From an uncultured Clostridia bacterium (GTDB lineage: Bacteria; Bacillota; Clostridia; Christensenellales; UBA1242): a DNA stretch of 7,556 nt. Under the pieces are notes generated by a model that saw only the letters and a list, made by a program, of their open reading frames with translations, was not told where the DNA came from and made no database searches. Position numbers and translations under genes: made by a program. The DNA lies in the NCBI GenBank assembly GCA_937895935.1, contig CALBKX010000022.1:1-7556 (forward strand). The letters run 5' to 3'. This document shows, piece by piece, positions 7,204-7,556 of this stretch. Positions within the stretch are counted from its first letter, which is position 1; the number at the start of each line of letters is the position of its first letter.

Positions 7204-7231
7204 ATTATATCTCCCCCCCCCGCGATGTCAA
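7204..7231 (-). promoter_or_regulatory. Strong sigma-70/SigA promoter with a G9 tract in its spacer (phase-variable candidate)
   Basis: On the minus strand a perfect TTGACA (7226-7231) and a perfect TATAAT (7204-7209) are separated by 16 nt made of TCGC, nine Gs (plus-strand C9 at 7213-7221) and AGA. The predicted start is near 7197. A G9 run is very unlikely by chance in DNA this poor in GC, and its placement exactly between the two boxes means that gain or loss of a G would change the spacer to 17 (optimal) or 15 (poor). Neisseria porA and opc show this type of control. The promoter reads toward the 849-aa surface protein. Confidence 0.85.
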
Positions 7232-7242
7232 GAGATTAAAAA

Positions 7243-7344
7243 AAGTTTTTGAAAAATTTTGAAATTTATACATTTTTTTTTGGAAATTTGTCAATTTTTT
7301 GTTTATCCAAAATCTTGTATCTTTTTCATTTTTTTCAAAAACTT
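7243..7344. repeat. 14-bp perfect inverted repeat around the upstream promoter
   Basis: AAGTTTTTGAAAAA at 7243-7256 is the exact reverse complement of 7331-7344. The upstream promoter (7265-7294) lies between the arms. Low sequence complexity makes a chance origin possible. Confidence 0.4.
7265..7294 (-). promoter_or_regulatory. Second, upstream promoter candidate with an A9 tract in its spacer
   Basis: A perfect TTGACA (7289-7294) is followed after 18 nt by TATAAA (7265-7270) on the minus strand. The spacer contains nine As (plus-strand T9, 7273-7281). It lies 63 bp upstream of the G9 promoter in the same direction, so the surface-protein gene may have tandem promoters. The boxes are good, but the A/T-rich setting makes accidental TATAAA-like sites common. 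Confidence 0.45.
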
Positions 7345-7445
7345 GCAAACTTTTTTATCACATCGCACGGGCAGGGCTTTAACTAATAAGAACTATTTTT
7401 ATGACTTTTATTTTTTATTAAGCATAAGCAAATATTTACACAAAG
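7295..7445. other. AT-rich intergenic spacer without recognised features
   Basis: No ORF with a ribosome binding site, no RNA gene and no U-tailed hairpin was found on either strand. A short G/C-rich island (CATCGCACGGGCAGGGC, 7361-7377) stands out but forms no convincing structure. This is probably the divide between the surface-protein unit and whatever lies to the right. Confidence 0.5.
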
Positions 7446-7502
7446 AAAACCTCTCCGTCAAAAAATCAAAGATTTTTCGCCACCTCCCCTTGGCAGGGGA
7501 GG
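7446..7502. repeat. Dispersed palindromic repeat element (REP-like)
   Basis: The element starts with AAAACCTCTCCGTCA. It continues with a 7-bp hairpin (AAAAATC-AAA-GATTTTT, 7461-7477) and then a GC-rich 8-bp hairpin (CCTCCCCT-TGGC-AGGGGAGG, 7483-7502). Neither hairpin is followed by Us, so it is not a standard terminator. The same opening sequence recurs at the window's right edge. Similar CTCTCCGTCA / CTCCCC...GGGGAG units are, from memory, scattered in intergenic regions of gut Firmicutes genomes. Confidence 0.65.
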
Positions 7503-7541
7503 AAAAATATCTTTATCAAATAAATACACTATATGCATTAA

Positions 7542-7556
7542 AAAACCTCTCCGTCA
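7542..7556. repeat. Start of a second copy of the palindromic repeat, cut by the window end
   Basis: The last 15 bases (AAAACCTCTCCGTCA) repeat 7446-7460 exactly, giving a direct repeat with a 96-bp period. The rest of the unit would lie outside the window. Confidence 0.6.

Noticed and set aside
7483..7502. GC-rich hairpin as an intrinsic terminator
   Set aside because: Neither strand has a U-run directly after the stem, and it belongs to a repeated element.

Overview
The window looks like chromosomal DNA of a low-GC (about 30% by eye), probably anaerobic Firmicutes-type bacterium, most likely an uncultured gut lineage. This rests on strong AAAGGAG-type ribosome binding sites, TTGACA/TATAAT promoters, an oxygen-sensitive enzyme style (old-yellow-enzyme/Fe-S reductase, aconitase X) and a surface-protein signal sequence typical of such genomes. 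The taxon is inferred. All four supportable genes lie on the minus strand, so transcription runs from right to left.

Right end (about 6974-7556): 583 bases without a gene but full of regulatory structure. From the right edge it holds a dispersed palindromic repeat (with a second copy cut by the window end), an AT-rich spacer, a weaker upstream promoter, and then a perfect TTGACA / TATAAT promoter whose 16-nt spacer contains a run of nine Gs. A roughly 224-nt leader follows. Its first 21 nt can pair perfectly (one G-U) with a segment ending just upstream of the ribosome binding site. This is the architecture of a slipped-strand, phase-variable promoter, and it drives the next gene.

4424-6973: a large secreted or surface protein (849 aa). 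It has a SipW/TasA-like signal segment, a beta-rich N-terminal domain and about eight 55-60-residue repeats, two of which are almost identical at DNA level. A clear intrinsic terminator (4378-4412) ends this unit.

60-4219: an apparent three-gene metabolic operon. A 755-aa FMN/4Fe-4S/FAD reductase of the 2,4-dienoyl-CoA reductase / old-yellow-enzyme family comes first. After a 169-bp structured gap come the large and small subunits of an aconitase X-type dehydratase, 16 bp apart with the second ribosome binding site touching the first stop codon. A dehydratase plus an ene-reductase suggests a dehydrate-then-reduce route for a hydroxylated acid, but the substrate cannot be read from the sequence. 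The small subunit departs from the usual family motif.

The most notable system is the poly-G promoter coupled to the repeat-rich surface protein, a likely ON/OFF or graded antigenic switch. The metabolic operon is a second, separate point of interest.
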